64,000 nucleotides of DNA from Nissolia schottii. Its lineage: Eukaryota; Streptophyta; Magnoliopsida; Fabales; Fabaceae. The DNA lies in the NCBI GenBank assembly GCA_003254905.1, contig QANU01054243.1, positions 166,175-230,174 of the forward strand. Direction: 5' to 3'. The stretch's first letter is position 1. Every line of letters starts with the position of its first letter. Below are positions 49,207-62,300 of the stretch, piece after piece. Position numbers and translations under genes: made by a program. Under the pieces are notes generated by a model. The model was not told the origin of the DNA. It saw only the letters and a program-made list of their open reading frames with translations, and did not search any database.

Positions 49207-49381
49207 TGTTAGGAGTTGGTTGTAGTTTGTTATAACCAATCAAGCTCAGCTTGCATGTGTCTCATCGAGACCACAATTAGGTGTAGCTACATAAACTGTA
49301 ATATGTTCATAATACTCTTCAAGGAATTTACTATACAATTCATTTCTCAAATGCTTCTCTCTGTGTGATCAACCTCTAATA
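49207..49381 (+). repeat. 5' LTR of Copia element 2
   Basis: It runs from TGTTAGGAGTTGG to the primer site TGGTATCATAGAGC (49382-49395), which matches the usual Met-tRNA site (TGGTATCAGAGC) except for one base. It includes an aataaactg-type region. Short, as in many Copia elements. The start is approximate. Confidence 0.6.
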
Positions 49382-49410
49382 TGGTATCATAGAGCTCCAA
49401 AATTCGATCC

Positions 49411-52125
49411 ATGGCAGAAGCAAGTTCTTCGCCTGAATCTTCCACCGCTTCCTCTCCTGCGTTCGTTCCTAAAACATTTTCATCTCCAATCTCTTACAAG
49501 CTAACTGATGACAACTATTTGCTATGGAAACAAGAAGCTCTTGTAACTATCAAAGGGGATCATCTTCAACATCACCTGCTCAAGAATCGAATTCCACAGA
49601 TGCATCTCAATGAAGTTGATGCAGAAGCTGATATTCAGAGTCCCGAGTTTCTAAATTGGGAACAACAAGATAATGTTATTCTTTCATGGATTCTTGCTTC
49701 TTTGTCTGAATCATTCGAAGTGCGAATGGCAGGATGTTCCTTCGCATATCAGGTTTGGGAAAGAATTGAAAATATTTTTGCATCACAAACGCAAGCGAAG
49801 ATCCGGCGGCTGAAACAACAATTGTGGAGCATTCGCAAGGACAACTCAATGAACAATTATTTGCTTGAGATCAAGAAAGTAATTTATCATCTTATTGCTA
49901 TTGGATTCAAGATTGAGGTTGAAGAGCATATTGCAGCAATTCTTGATGGCTTGCCCACTAATTACATGCCAGTAATTACTTCTATCATTTCCTGCACTGA
50001 TCCATACTCAGTTGAAGAGATTGAGGCTATTCTCTTAGCTGTTGAGTCCAAAATCGAAAAATATCATCAACTAGAACTCGCTAGAAATGGATCAAGTGTG
50101 CAGATCCAAGCGTATCACTCTCAAGGTCCTCGTCCACACTATAATACTGACAACATATATGGATCTAACTTCAACTCTGACTTCAGAGGCTCTGAATTCA
50201 GAGGATACTCAAATCATGGTGGTCAAGGCGACAGATCTAGAAGTGGTGGCTATGGTGGCGGAAAATCCACCTACAGCAACGACAATCATGCTCAGTGCCA
50301 ACTTTGGGGCAAATTTGGCCATGTCATTTATGAGTTCCATCACCGATTCAATCTTTTCTATCATCCTCCTCAGTTTGGCCAAAGTGGAGGTTCGTGGTCA
50401 CAATATCAAGCATTGGTTGCCACTCCAGTGTCTGAACATTAGCTTCCAACAGTGAACACATCGCATGTGTTAGTTCCGGTTCAGATCTCATCACTTGCTT
50501 ACAATCCACTCTGGTATTCCGATTCTGGAGCTTCACATTATGTGAATCTTGATCTATCTACTCTCAGCACAAGGAGTACTTATGAAGGGAATGAACACGT
50601 TCAGATTGGAGAGGGCACAAGTATGCGTATATTGCATCAAGTTCATTCAAATATTTACTCTAAACCTTACAATACAACTTTTTTTCAGTGAAATTCGTTG
50701 CATGTGCCCAGTCTGAGCAAGAATTTAATTAGTGTTTCTCAATTCTCACTTGAGAATAATGTTTTCTTCGAATTCTATTCTGATGCTTGCTATGTCAAAT
50801 CACAGGTCACCAAGGAGACTCTTCTCCAAGGTTCTATTAAAGATGGACTGTATGCTTTTAATGATATGAAAGTTGTTGATGCAACGTCTTTGTGCACCAG
50901 TAGCAGTGTTTTTCCTACTTCTGCAAGTAGAATAAGTGCTTCTAGACATAGGCTAGGTCATGTAAATAGAGATAATAGCTTTCTTTGGCGGCATGCTAGG
51001 TTGGGGCATCCATCTAGTAAAATTGTTCATCAAATACTTTAATTCTTTAAGGTACAATCCGATGACAATACAATTTCTGATATTTTCAAATCTTGTTGTG
51101 TTGGAAAATTGAATCAATTACCTTTTACCTTATCTCAGTCTACTTATACTATGCCACTTGAACTATTATACACTAATATTTGGGGTTTCGCACTCTGTGC
51201 TGCTAACTCTAGTGCGCATTATTACATTAGTTTCATAGATGCATATAGCAAGCACACTTGGATTCACACATTTAACCAGAAATCTCAGGCCCTAACAATT
51301 TTTAATTAGTTTAAGACTTTGATAGAAAATCAGTTAGGTCACAAAATCATAGCCATTCAAACTAATACTGCAAGAAAATACTTAGCATTCACTTCCTTTC
51401 TCACTGAGTGTGGTATAGCTTACAAATTAGCTTTCCTTATACACATGAGCAGCAAAGCAGAGTAGAGAGAAAGCATAGACACATTGCAGAAATAGACCTT
51501 ACATTGTTAGCTAATGCCTCTTTTCATATGCAACTTTGGGAAAAAGTTTTTCTTACTTCTGTTCATTTGATCAATTTGATGTCCAGTCCTATCCTCAATA
51601 ACATTTCTCCTTACCAAAAACTCTTCAATAAACCATCACATTACACATTGCTCAGGAGTTATGGGTGTGCTTGCTATCCTTAACTTAGACCATATCAGAG
51701 ACACGAATTATATCTGAGGTCTGAACAATGCACCTTTCTTGGCTATTGTAACAATGCCACATGCTATAAATGCATTTCTCCATCAGGAAAAGTTTATCTC
51801 TCTAGACATGTTGTTTTTGATAAGTCTATTTTCCATTATTCTACATAGTCCACAACCAAGCTCGCCTACTACTATGGATTCTTTTCCCTTGAGCACAAAA
51901 GTTGTAGACTTGAATGATCCTAGTGCATATACACATCCCCATATACCTGCTGCATGCCAAATATTTCCTGCATTGTCTATTTATCTTCACATGTCACAAG
52001 AGAGTTCTCTAACTAGGGACTCCTCATCAACACAACATCCACGTAACACCCCTACTCGCGGTCTACGCTATAGTCGTAATACCACTTATAGGGTTGTTAT
52101 CTACTTTGGTTGGGGTTACTTCTAA
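49411..52125 (+). mobile_element. Copia element 2: gag, protease, part of integrase
   Basis: The gag frame (49411-50442, 343 codons) has the UBN2 block (LTDDNYLLWKQEALVTIKG; ILDGLPTNYMPVITSI) and a degraded zinc knuckle (QCQLWGKFGHVIYEF). After a TAG the same frame continues: protease WYSDSGASHYVN (about 50515), pre-integrase LWRHARLGHPS (about 50985) with CCVGK supplying the rest of the HHCC finger, and integrase YYISFIDAYSKHTW. The first catalytic Asp of the integrase (LLYTDIWG in the family) is Asn here (LLYTNIWG, about 51160). Stops occur at 50440, 50689, 51040 and 51307. RT and RNase H are missing. Coding traces fade by about 52060, where a different repeat begins. Confidence 0.9.
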
Positions 52126-54300
52126 CCCTTACTTCTAGCTTGGCAAATATTTCTTACTCAAAAATACGGACCGTTTTGAAACTTTTTTCCTTTCTTTATT
52201 ATTTTGTAAATTAAGAGCCATACGTGCCGAGAAGTTATACATGGATACAAGTGATAGAGTCTTCTCAGACTTAAGCGTTACTATTCCAGGAAATAGATCT
52301 CCAAGGAATTTTATGACATACATATATAGATACATATACAATCATTTGGTCAGGAATACAATTACATAGTTGAATAACAATATAGTTTACATCCACTACA
52401 CATAGTCGTCAATGGCCCGACTAGACCGTGTGACTGTTACACGTTACACATCACTAATCCTTGCCCTGCTTGCTTGTCGAATGGTAGCACCTGCTGCTCC
52501 TTTGCGATTATCTCGGGTCAGAGGCTTCCTGCTATAGGGAAATTCTTTATCCTTGTTCCAAGGTGAGTCCTAGTCCTTGCAGCGTGCCACTGGGTCCCCT
52601 GGAATCATAACGAAGTGGGGGTGAGAACATGTCGTTCTCAGTGGGGTCCCTCAAGGAGTGCTTGCTCATTATCGCTTCAATTATGATTTCGTCGCTCAGG
52701 GGGTCTCTAGGTTATACTGCTATACTAAAGCCCTACTTGTTATTATCCGTTCTAGTCTTGAGCACCTTTATCTAAATTACTAGGTAATCGGAGGAAAAAT
52801 CTAATCTTGCCTTGCCTAATTATAGGTCCTTGTGCTTTCTAATCTTGACTGTCAGGGCATTGCGATACTATTTCGCCTACCCACGTACTTATACCGTAGC
52901 GTCTGTGACTCTTACACCTACATGCATATACGTATAACATTTATCACATAGGACTTCATGCATGCCTGGGTTATGAATTTCTTACCGCACTGTGGTAGCA
53001 TCCTTCTCGTTACTTATAGCCTGTCATATCTCCCTTGTAGTCCGTGGGATCGACATCACCTTGCGGCTACAATCTACTGTTGTCTCCGTATCGCGCCGAT
53101 CTAGGTAGCATATAGCCCTGGGGATCCTTTATCTTTGGCTAACGATGGGACAACCACCCTGCATGTAGAATGGTGAAAGGGTCACTAACTCCAGGAGGGG
53201 GATCGCTTTGTCCACAGCTGGGGGGACAGTCACACGTTCACTCCTTGGTCCACTGCTTGGGGACAATCACTCTTTTCTTTCGTCACCGATCCATGTAGCA
53301 TATAGCCCTGGGGGATCCTTCGCCTTTGGTGATGATCACTCTTTTGATTTCTTTGTCCACTACTGTGGGGACAACCTTCTTTCTTGCTTTCTTTGTCCAC
53401 GACTGTGGGGACAACGTTCTTTCGCCACAACTGGGGGTGTAAGTCACACCACTACTTTAGGGTATGTCACATCACTACTTTGGGATTTGCTTTTCTGATG
53501 CCACTACTTTATGGCACATCTTTCTTTCTCTCTCGTTCCTTTCTTGTTTTCTTTTCTCTCATATCGAGTCGATGCTCGCGCTCAGGTCTAAGCCTGCATT
53601 TCGTTATCATAAAAACCAGTCCTTCTTGCTAAACTGGCAAGGGGAGTTATCATGCTTGGCGTGCAAAGAGATAGGGATTTCCTAATGTATAACTAGGTCA
53701 TTTCTTCAAGGTACACCGGACCCTCTGTGGCCAAAACCTTCTTAAGGTATCCTTATTCCCTAGGGTTCAGTTATGCTCTTTACACATTAGGTGATAATTC
53801 TCTAGTTATCTATGGTCGTCCTAAAACCCTAATAGTGACCGGGTCCTCATGGTGCAAGTTACTATGCTTAAGGACAGGTACATTTACTTTTATATCATTT
53901 TCTAAGTTTACGGACTTGTTGGAACACATAGAAAAGCTAAAATCTTAAGTTCTTCAGTGGTCATTCGAATCTCTCGGTTATTCATTCGAATGACACTGGA
54001 ATTTGGCTCTCTATGGGTAAAAATGATGAGTCATTCGAATGACATGGCCTTGTCATTTGAATGTCCTCTAGGTTTTGCTCTTTGTTGGAAAAAGTAATGG
54101 GTCATTCGAATGACTTGTACTGGGTCATTCGAATGACGTAGTAAAATTTCTCCTGAATGAGTATGCAATGTTAGTATGCAACGTTCAATTATAGAATAAT
54201 AAAATAGGGTACAAACTCCACCTATCATCCATCTATCTAGATACCTCCACAAATGCTATTCGTTTTAATGTTTTTATGAAATCTTTATTACTGCTATTAT
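52050..54300 (-). repeat. Long LTR-like repeat, copy 1
   Basis: It is homologous to copy 2 in order and orientation. Anchors: gggttgttatct (52091 and 54474), gtgatagagtc (52250 and 54633), tgggggtgagaaca (52616 and 54966), and aaagccctacttgttattat (52733 and 55078). It contains a hairpin minisatellite at 52980-53520 and a GTCATTCGAATGAC palindrome cluster at 53961-54137. I see no intact right terminus. Orientation is taken from copy 2. Element class is inferred. Confidence 0.6.
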
Positions 54301-54439
54301 TTTGATATTATAATGTTTTTGCATGATAAGTATTATATGTATAGCATATGTATGTCCATGTTTCGAAATGTCTCATAGGTCTTGTGGGTGATCGCCAACT
54401 CACTAAGGTTTTTCCCAAAGTTCTTGAAACACCCCTACT

Positions 54440-54697
54440 AACTGCCAACACTATAGTCGTAAGCAATGCTCACAGGGTTGTTATCTGTTTTGGTTGGGTT
54501 ACTTCTAGCCTCTACTTTTATCTTCGCAAATATTTCATACTCGATAATACGGACCGTTTTGAAAACTTTTTCCCTTTCTTTATTAATGCATAAACTATGA
54601 GTCGTATGTGTTCGAGAAATCATATAGATATGCAAGTGATAGAGTCCAAGTGGACTTAAGCGATAATTAATCTAGGGGATCTTTATAATATCTCATG

Positions 54698-54736
<39 letters not shown>

Positions 54737-57366
54737 TCCATAACACAATTACACATCTGATTAATATTACTTATTATATGTAATGCACATAATCGTTAAT
54801 GGCCTATCTCGACCATTTAACTTATACATAATACAAAACAATAATCGCCTCCACGTGTTGATAAAACGTGTACTCGCTGTTGCTCCTTGGGAGTTCCTTC
54901 TTGCTTGAAGACCTTCAACCGTCCTATGACGTCTCACCCTTGTCTGTGAACTGGTCGTATTCTCCTGGGGGTGAGAACATTGCGTCCTTAGTGGGAATCC
55001 TTGGGGTATCATTATTCATTTTCTACTCAGTTATGATTCCGCCACTCGGGGGATCTCTAGGTGTTACATCATACTAAAAGCCCTACTTGTTATTATTATT
55101 CCTGCTAGTCCTGAGCAGCGTTAACTAGTTTACTCGATGATTGGGGAATCTACTATTTGCCTTAATTAACATATGAAAACCTTTTGTGTTTACTATATTC
55201 TATTTGTGGAGTTTTGTGACTTCAGGTCATATATTTCTGGTATCTCTTATTCTAGTATAGGTGATCTTTGTGAAATCTTTCTCACTTGTCATTGCTTCAT
55301 TACATCTTCTCATACCCTTTTTCCTGCAAGCATCTACCTACAGGAACATTGATCTTCATTTCTCTGCGAGCTTCTACCTACAGAGACCATTGACTATCTC
55401 TCCCCTCCAAGCTTCTACCTACAGGGCAAAGACCATCTCTTCTCCGCAAGCTTCAACCTACGGAGACCACTGACCATCCCTCCCCTGCAAGCTTCTACTT
55501 ACAGGACAGAGACCTTTCTGCAAGCTTCCACCTACAAGAATACTTACTTACCTTTACTTCTCTGCAAGCTTCTACCTACGGAGACCATCCTGCAAGCCTC
55601 TACCTATAGGACGACTGACTTTTCACTACCGACCTCATATTAGGTAGGAGAGTAACCATATCTTATTATAACCTTGTAACATTACCTCATTATGCTTTCA
55701 AAGTTTCTCTTATATGCCTTTTAAAACGTTTCTCCATACTCTTTGGCTCTATAGTTCTCTTACATGCTTATCTCCATCTTAAGCCTATTTATTCCGTTCC
55801 TTCTTACCTTTATCAAATTCATACGTTGTCCTTCTTAACATCTCTTATTAGTTGTTAACTAAACCTTAAGCTTTCACGTATGCTTCCATAACTTAACTTC
55901 TCTAATTCTAAACCTCCAGGCCTAGTTGCTCTAAACCCCCAGGCATACTTGTTATTGTTCATCCTATGTCCACTCGTACCTTCTAAACTTATCTCCTTAG
56001 AGCTTGCTTATTCTACACTTGGAGACATTCTTCAGTCGCTCAACACCCTCTTCAGGTCGCTCAGCAGCCATTGGGAACTCTCAGGTTGCTCACCTACTCT
56101 ACCACGGTTTGCACTATGGTCTAGGCTTCAGGCCGCTGAGCGGTTGCATAACTCATTGTTACTAAACAGAACTACCTAGGTCGCTCAGCGCCCTGGGCGT
56201 GAAAACTAGGTCACAGCGTTGCTATTTTTCTTTTCTTTCACCTTTCCTCCAAGGCACTTCCATGCCCACCTCTTAGGACTTCCATCCCAAGTTTCCAACC
56301 ACTAAAACTATATACTTCTCTTCTACAACATCATAGAACACATGCATACAACATATTCTAGCATATTCAAGCATAACATCACATAAACAAACCTAAAAAC
56401 ACCAAGAGGTGATTTAGGCTAGTTTTACCCGCAATCCACATAAACTTAACATAAACTATCACAAACATGCCACATAAACAGTGGGAAATTGGTTTACTCA
56501 CCTTTTGATAAGTTCACAAGTTGATGGAGAGAACTTTGCGTAAAAGTCTCTAGAATCCCTGGATGCTTTCAAAGCTTGCTTGATCACCCTTTTCCAAGAG
56601 AAAACTTGAGAAGAAAGTGGTGAGGAAGGCCACGGTTTTCTTGTGGGAAAGTGATGGAAATTTGGTTTTAAGAATGCAAGAAGTCAAGGAAGGAAAGCTT
56701 AGGAGAGTTTGTAAATGCAACGCAAAGCTATGCTTGGCTTTGATGGCTTAAGAAGATAAATGAAGTTAGAGAGCTATGGGAGTGAAAAGTCAGTTTTGGC
56801 CACCATTTATAGGAGAAAAAGGTGAAAATAAGATGAGCATGATGAGTTAGCTTGTGTGGTTCACATAATAAGTCAAGTTTGACTTTGTTTTGACCATAAA
56901 TTTGTGGTAGCTTTTTCCCATGTGTTTTTGGGGTCACTTCAGCCGTGTATGTGTGTGTGTGGGCCATGGCTTTGCTTCTTCTGATTGGAGACCAAACTCT
57001 ATTCGTGTTTGATCGTGTTCGGTCATTCGTTGTTCAAGTGCTTCGCGTACGGCTGTTTGAAAAATATTTCAGACACACCAACGTGATCTATTAATTTTTC
57101 TAATGAGGAATTTAATTTCATCCAAGGTATTTGCACTTTTATTTTCATAAAAGTGTTCTTTACAGATATCTTTGATGCACAATTAAATTCTAGTGACAAA
57201 AGGTAATTAATCCGGTGTCTGTGAATTTTCACGAAATCGCGAACTATTACCTTGACGAGCATTTTTTATGAAAGAATTTTATAATTTTAACTTCCTTTAC
57301 TTCATAAAAGGTCTGTACATGATTTTAGGGTTTAATCTTTAGTAAGGAAAAAAGAGGGATGTTACA
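54440..57366 (-). repeat. Long LTR-like repeat, copy 2 (Tekay/Del-like)
   Basis: On the - strand it begins TGTAACATCCCTC at 57366, a start shared by many chromoviral (Tekay/Del) LTRs in plants. It runs left to about 54440, near acactatagtcgtaa, which is shared with copy 1. It carries a (TA)n tract (54702-54733), a hairpin array (55321-55617) and a CGCTCAGCG cluster (56033-56190). No primer site or pol was found beside it. The repeat could be one LTR of a larger, deleted element. Confidence 0.5.
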
Positions 57367-57699
57367 GTTCTCACCCCTTAACCCCCTTTCCAGTTGTAGG
57401 TTAAGATGTAGAGGCAGAGTTTCATGGAGGTTATGGTCAACTGCAGTGACATCATGATTTCTTGAGTAAGCAATCACCTTGAGGTAAAGTTATCATTAGG
57501 ATCATGTTAGAGTTTTATTTTATTTTATAATCGATTTAGTGTCTAGAGTGATCCAATTGTATATATGCAGAATCTTCGAATCATATCGCATATTTTATGT
57601 GTAGAACTATGTTTAATGAAAAGTTGTAAGAGTTTATGTTTAAGTTATTTCAGTTATGTTTTTATAAATTAAAAGTATTTCAGTTATGCTTTCATAAGG

Positions 57700-58260
57700 G
57701 ACCTAGTCCCTTGCCTGCCGATAACGACTTTTGGGTCATCACATTGACTATTTATAGTATCGACATACCTGGGTTTGACAGTTGGAGGCAATGTGACCTT
57801 TGTTTTTGCAAGTACGACATTCTATGGTCGAACATTTTGGAAGGAGATTCCCTGATTGGTGATAATGGAGGCAATATTTATCTTTGTTGATAGTAGCTGC
57901 AATGGCCCTATCTATTGGAGATTAAAGGACACCCCAATCAAGTTTCTTTAGACTTGAGACAAGGAATAACATCCTCAAGAGTGGGTAGTGGATATTGATG
58001 TAGCAGAGCCATTAAAAATTGAATGAGCTTGGTACGATCACGATACTCCTTGTATCACTAAGCATCACTCTTCTGCTTCATGGTTGGCTCGCACAATGTC
58101 ACCAGTCACATATCTCAGAGCTTATGACCCTTCAAAAAACCACACATGGCTTTTACCCAATGAGTGTAGTTGGAGCCATTGAGTATAACAAGAATGGGGT
58201 GAGCAATATTTGATTTCTCCATAACAAACAAACACAACCAAAGGGGAAAAATATACTTTC
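57700..58260 (-). mobile_element. Copia element 3 gag remnant
   Basis: On the - strand: a gag start-like MEKSNIAHPILVILNG (near 58222), then SNYTHWVKAMCGFLKGHKL, and further on a CX2CX4HX4C zinc knuckle (CRTCKNKGHIASNC, about 57780-57825) preceded by YCHYHQSGN. Several stop codons interrupt it. Nothing of protease or pol remains downstream. Confidence 0.75.
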
Positions 58261-58717
58261 ATAGTAGAATTAGCTGAAAAGGATCTCAAAAATGGAATCA
58301 TCTTACTGAAAAACCTTAGGAAGGAGTGGTAACATTGTCACATCAGACAACCACGTCAACAGAAGAAAGAACATGTGGCACCACATTAGTAGAGAATAAC
58401 CATGTCAAAGCATGGTTAACAAGGTGATCAACATGGGTCTAGAGGCGAGTTAGACGTGGGTCATTGGGCTGTTGGGCACTAGATGCAGAGCAGATATTGG
58501 AATGCAGAGCGAGCACAAGTCTCGGGAGATAGAACTTGAGGAGGCGCATGAAATTCACATGCAAAAGCTTCTCTCAGTGTGCGACTGCATAGAGGACGAC
58601 AAAATTTTTGTAGCGAAGTTGGCAGAGGACGACGAGCACAGTGATACCAATAATGAGAATAATGAAGCTCTGGAAGTGATGGAAACAAAGAGGGCAGTGG
58701 TAGGGGTTTTAAACTTT

Positions 58718-59392
58718 GATAACTGATACAATGTTAAAAAGAGAATAGAAACATAGACCAAAGTATTTGAATAAGTGTAAATAAATTGTATTTTTCTTAA
58801 TGATTTTTACAAGCTAAGCTATAGAGATACATAGTAAAAGATAAAGAATACAAGAATGTCCTATTGATCCGGCCTTCTTCTAGTTGTCCTAGGGTTGAAT
58901 TCTTTTCTATTTTTGTCTCTCTCTATCTTCTCAAGTCATGGTGAATATGTGTCTATTTATAGAGAGCTGCTAGGGTTTGTGACAACGTTTATTATTTTTT
59001 TTTCTGAAAACAGTGTCATTCGCTCGAGCGAGCAATTCTGTCTCTCGAGCGATAGTTCACATGTTTCCAGTGGTGATTTTTCTTTCTCCGTTGTAGGCTA
59101 AAGCATTGCTTGCAACACTTGAGCATTCTCTGGAGCTTTTTCTGCACATTTTCTTGAGTTTTCTTTCCTCTCGAACGTCCCAAACCTTCGTGGCTTCCTC
59201 CTATAGTCATAATTCACTTGAAACGCATTCAAAACACCCTATTTATACCTAGTAAGCCTAAAGGGTTAGTTCATGCACCTAAGTGAAATTTTATATAAAT
59301 GCATGCAATTATGTCCTAAAATGAAACTAAAATTCCTAAAAACTACATGAATTGGCAAGCAGAAAGAACTCTAATTGGAGAGTCATCAAACA
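58718..59392 (-). repeat. Copia element 3 LTR and primer site
   Basis: A primer-site-like TGTATCAGTTATC (- strand, 58718-58730) lies next to the LTR inner end (AACA at 58732). The outer end is probably TGTTTGATGAC at 59392, giving TGTT...AACA termini and about 661 bp. A TATAAATAGACA box lies near 58955 (- strand). A palindrome TCGCTCGAGCGA (59021-59032) and a second CTCGAGCGA lie in the upstream part. The primer site sits upstream of the gag remnant on the same strand, as expected for a 5' LTR. Confidence 0.55.
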
Positions 59393-62300
59393 TTATTGGA
59401 TCAAGTAGAGTATATTTTGGGAGTTATGTGAATATATTTTATAAATTAATAAATCACTTATCCTCGGAGTCCAAGCATGCGAATTTATCCACAGAATTTT
59501 TGTGTCAACTCCATTATAAATCAGTTAATAAGACAACGATTGAAATTCTACTTTCCGTGTTCATCACAATTAAGCCGAAAGCTATATTTTATTTTATCAC
59601 ACCTCAAATATAATTCTTTGCCATTTTTTCCCAAGGCATCATTACCGTGTGGCTATAAATTGTCAAATGTGTTGGTGGAAAGGTCTTTTCTAGTACTGTT
59701 TGACACTTTAATAGTTTTCGAGCAGCTCCAAAAAAAAAAAAAAAAAAAGATTGTGTGAAACATTACAAGGTGGGTTCGTACTCTATTCCTCTCTAGATAT
59801 TGCCTTTTCCAAATTGTTCGATATGATCCACAACGCGCTGCTTGAATAATTTATAGAAGGAATAAATAATCCAAAGGGAAACCTATGGGCCACGGTAACC
59901 ATCCTTTAAGCATTGGGTTTCGCCAATAGAAACGGCACGCACTTAATGTGGAGTATCTATCGATTCATATTTTATTTATCATTAAATAAAATTTTATTAA
60001 AGAGTGGATCTAATTGAAATTTTATATAATAAATAGAGTTTTTATTTAGATGACAATGAATTTTCATTAATGAAAGGCTTAACCCAATTAAAAGAAGCCA
60101 GCACTACAAAACAATTTTACTTAGCAAAATTAAGTTTGACTTATATAGTCAATGATAAATATAATAATGTAAGTTGACACTATTTCTTGCTCCAAATAAA
60201 TCTATATAATACAACTATTTTGCCCCTGTGCCACTACTCTACTAATATTGCTTAATTCTACTTGGCTTCAAAGTTGATATTCTGGTATATATCCTTTGGA
60301 AAAAGGTCCTAGGAGGATTTTTCATCTTTTTATATTGTCCTCACATTAACGAAAACAGTGAACATTTTATTATATGCCAATACAAAAACATCATCACATG
60401 GCTTCCACATCCATATACCTGATGACTCATCATCATCATCGAATTTCAACCCACCAATTGGGCTTATAGTGGCTTACATGTATTGATTATATTCTGAAGC
60501 CACACAGAGAGTATTATCATTCCTTGCATATAATATGCCGCATGCTTCAACATATTTTTGGTAGTCATCAAAAGCTTATGCTCCTATGCATTCACGCAAT
60601 AAGACAAATTGTCTTTATAACTAAAGAATTGAAAACGGGAAAAAATTTCCCCCTACATATACAAGTAACAAACTCTATTCTATTTCAACCAATTAACTAA
60701 TTTGATTCAAACTAAGTTAATTTATTATGAGGTGAAGTTTTCTGAGCACTAAATTTTACCATTCACACAAAGTCTGAAACCAAGAAATAAGTGCCTAACT
60801 CCTAAACTCTAAAGTAAGAAATAAGTGGCAAACCATATTAAATCAATCATGTTTTGATGTATATAATAATTTCTAATAATCAGCATTTAAATGTTATTAA
60901 AATTTATGTTAGAACTTTAAGTGAGTGACAAGTTTCACATTGGTTAAGAATGAAATTAGTAAATAACATATATATAATATGTTATGATCAATAGATTCAT
61001 TGTTTTAAGGTTTTAGTTCAACATGTACTATTTTGTCCATTTTTATAAATTTTTTTTCTTAGGTTATCGATTTAAATCTGTTCGTATTTGGTTTCCCAAA
61101 TCACCTGTCTTAACAAATGATCTCAAAATTGATGATTAAACTAAATCGAAAATTTCAAGTTTATTAATAATATCTTATGTGATTTCTCGTTTATTCTGTT
61201 AATTAATGTAGATTCCCAATCCAACAGAGATATTAATCTAACAATATACGAAGTAAATTTGGTGCTTCTTTGCTCCTTAATTGGTTGGTATTTAGAATTG
61301 CTTAGCAGATGCTGATTCATTCTTTACAAAAGCATGCTGAGCAGTGGCAGCCTTTAGCGAAATCCGGCGAACTGATTCTATAATAGCTAATGCCATGAAT
61401 AAAACCACACACTTTTCTAAGTTCTGGAAATTATGCAACAAAATTGATTCTAATTCATTTGAATTTTACTGCCACACAAAAGGGTCTGTGGGGGAATCTG
61501 TTTTACTGAGAGACCCACTTTTCGAAAGTGCATATATAGATGGAGTCACTGAACAGTTTTAACACTTGAAATAAAGAAATCTCCTGAGATTGTAGGTTAC
61601 ACTGAGTGACTCACTGTTCCGCACAAGTTTGGTGAGAGAGTGAGTGGGAGTTTGTGATTATTATTATTATTATTATTATTATTGTTATTATTATTATGTG
61701 TGCATAAAAAAATGATGCTATTAGACTTGTTTTCACCCTTGAATGTCTGGAAAAGGAGAGGAATGGTAAGTGGGAAGCAGCACCATGCATTGCTCTGTCA
61801 AGGCCATAAAAAAAAAAAGATAACTAGGGTGCATGGGATGGGCCCATGCTTTTGTGCTTCACCACACAATTAACACAACCTAACCTTTAATGGTCACAAC
61901 TCACACCCCAAGAGAATTTTTACTAGGCTGCTATATATGATAGATGGGAATATCTTCCTAAACCCATTTTGCATTATTAATTATTATATGCTACATTCGT
62001 GGTGACTATTTTATAGACCAATAAATAAACGTTACATGGAGTAACATGCTCCCCTCTTAGGACATGTAAATGATTCATTCTTATCTTTTGACACTTTTGA
62101 TGGCTAAGTTTGTTTTAAAATATAGTATAGTAATAAGCAGTGTTTTAGTTTAATCTCAACATTACTATTAATATATGTTTTTATTATCAATAAATTAACA
62201 TAACAGAGAATTTCAGTAATTGGTTTTTTGGTTCTAGCTAAATTCTTGAAATTTGGTCAGTTGATATAGTTCAGCTGTTAATTAGATTATTTTCATTATC

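Noticed and set aside
53208-53685. Overlapping plus-strand frames of 73-96 codons
   Set aside because: They arise from the hairpin minisatellite in LTR copy 1. Composition follows the repeat, not a protein family.
58472-58726. 84-codon acidic frame MGTRCRADIGMQ
   Set aside because: It is antisense to the leader between the Copia 3 LTR primer site and gag, and has no recognised domain.
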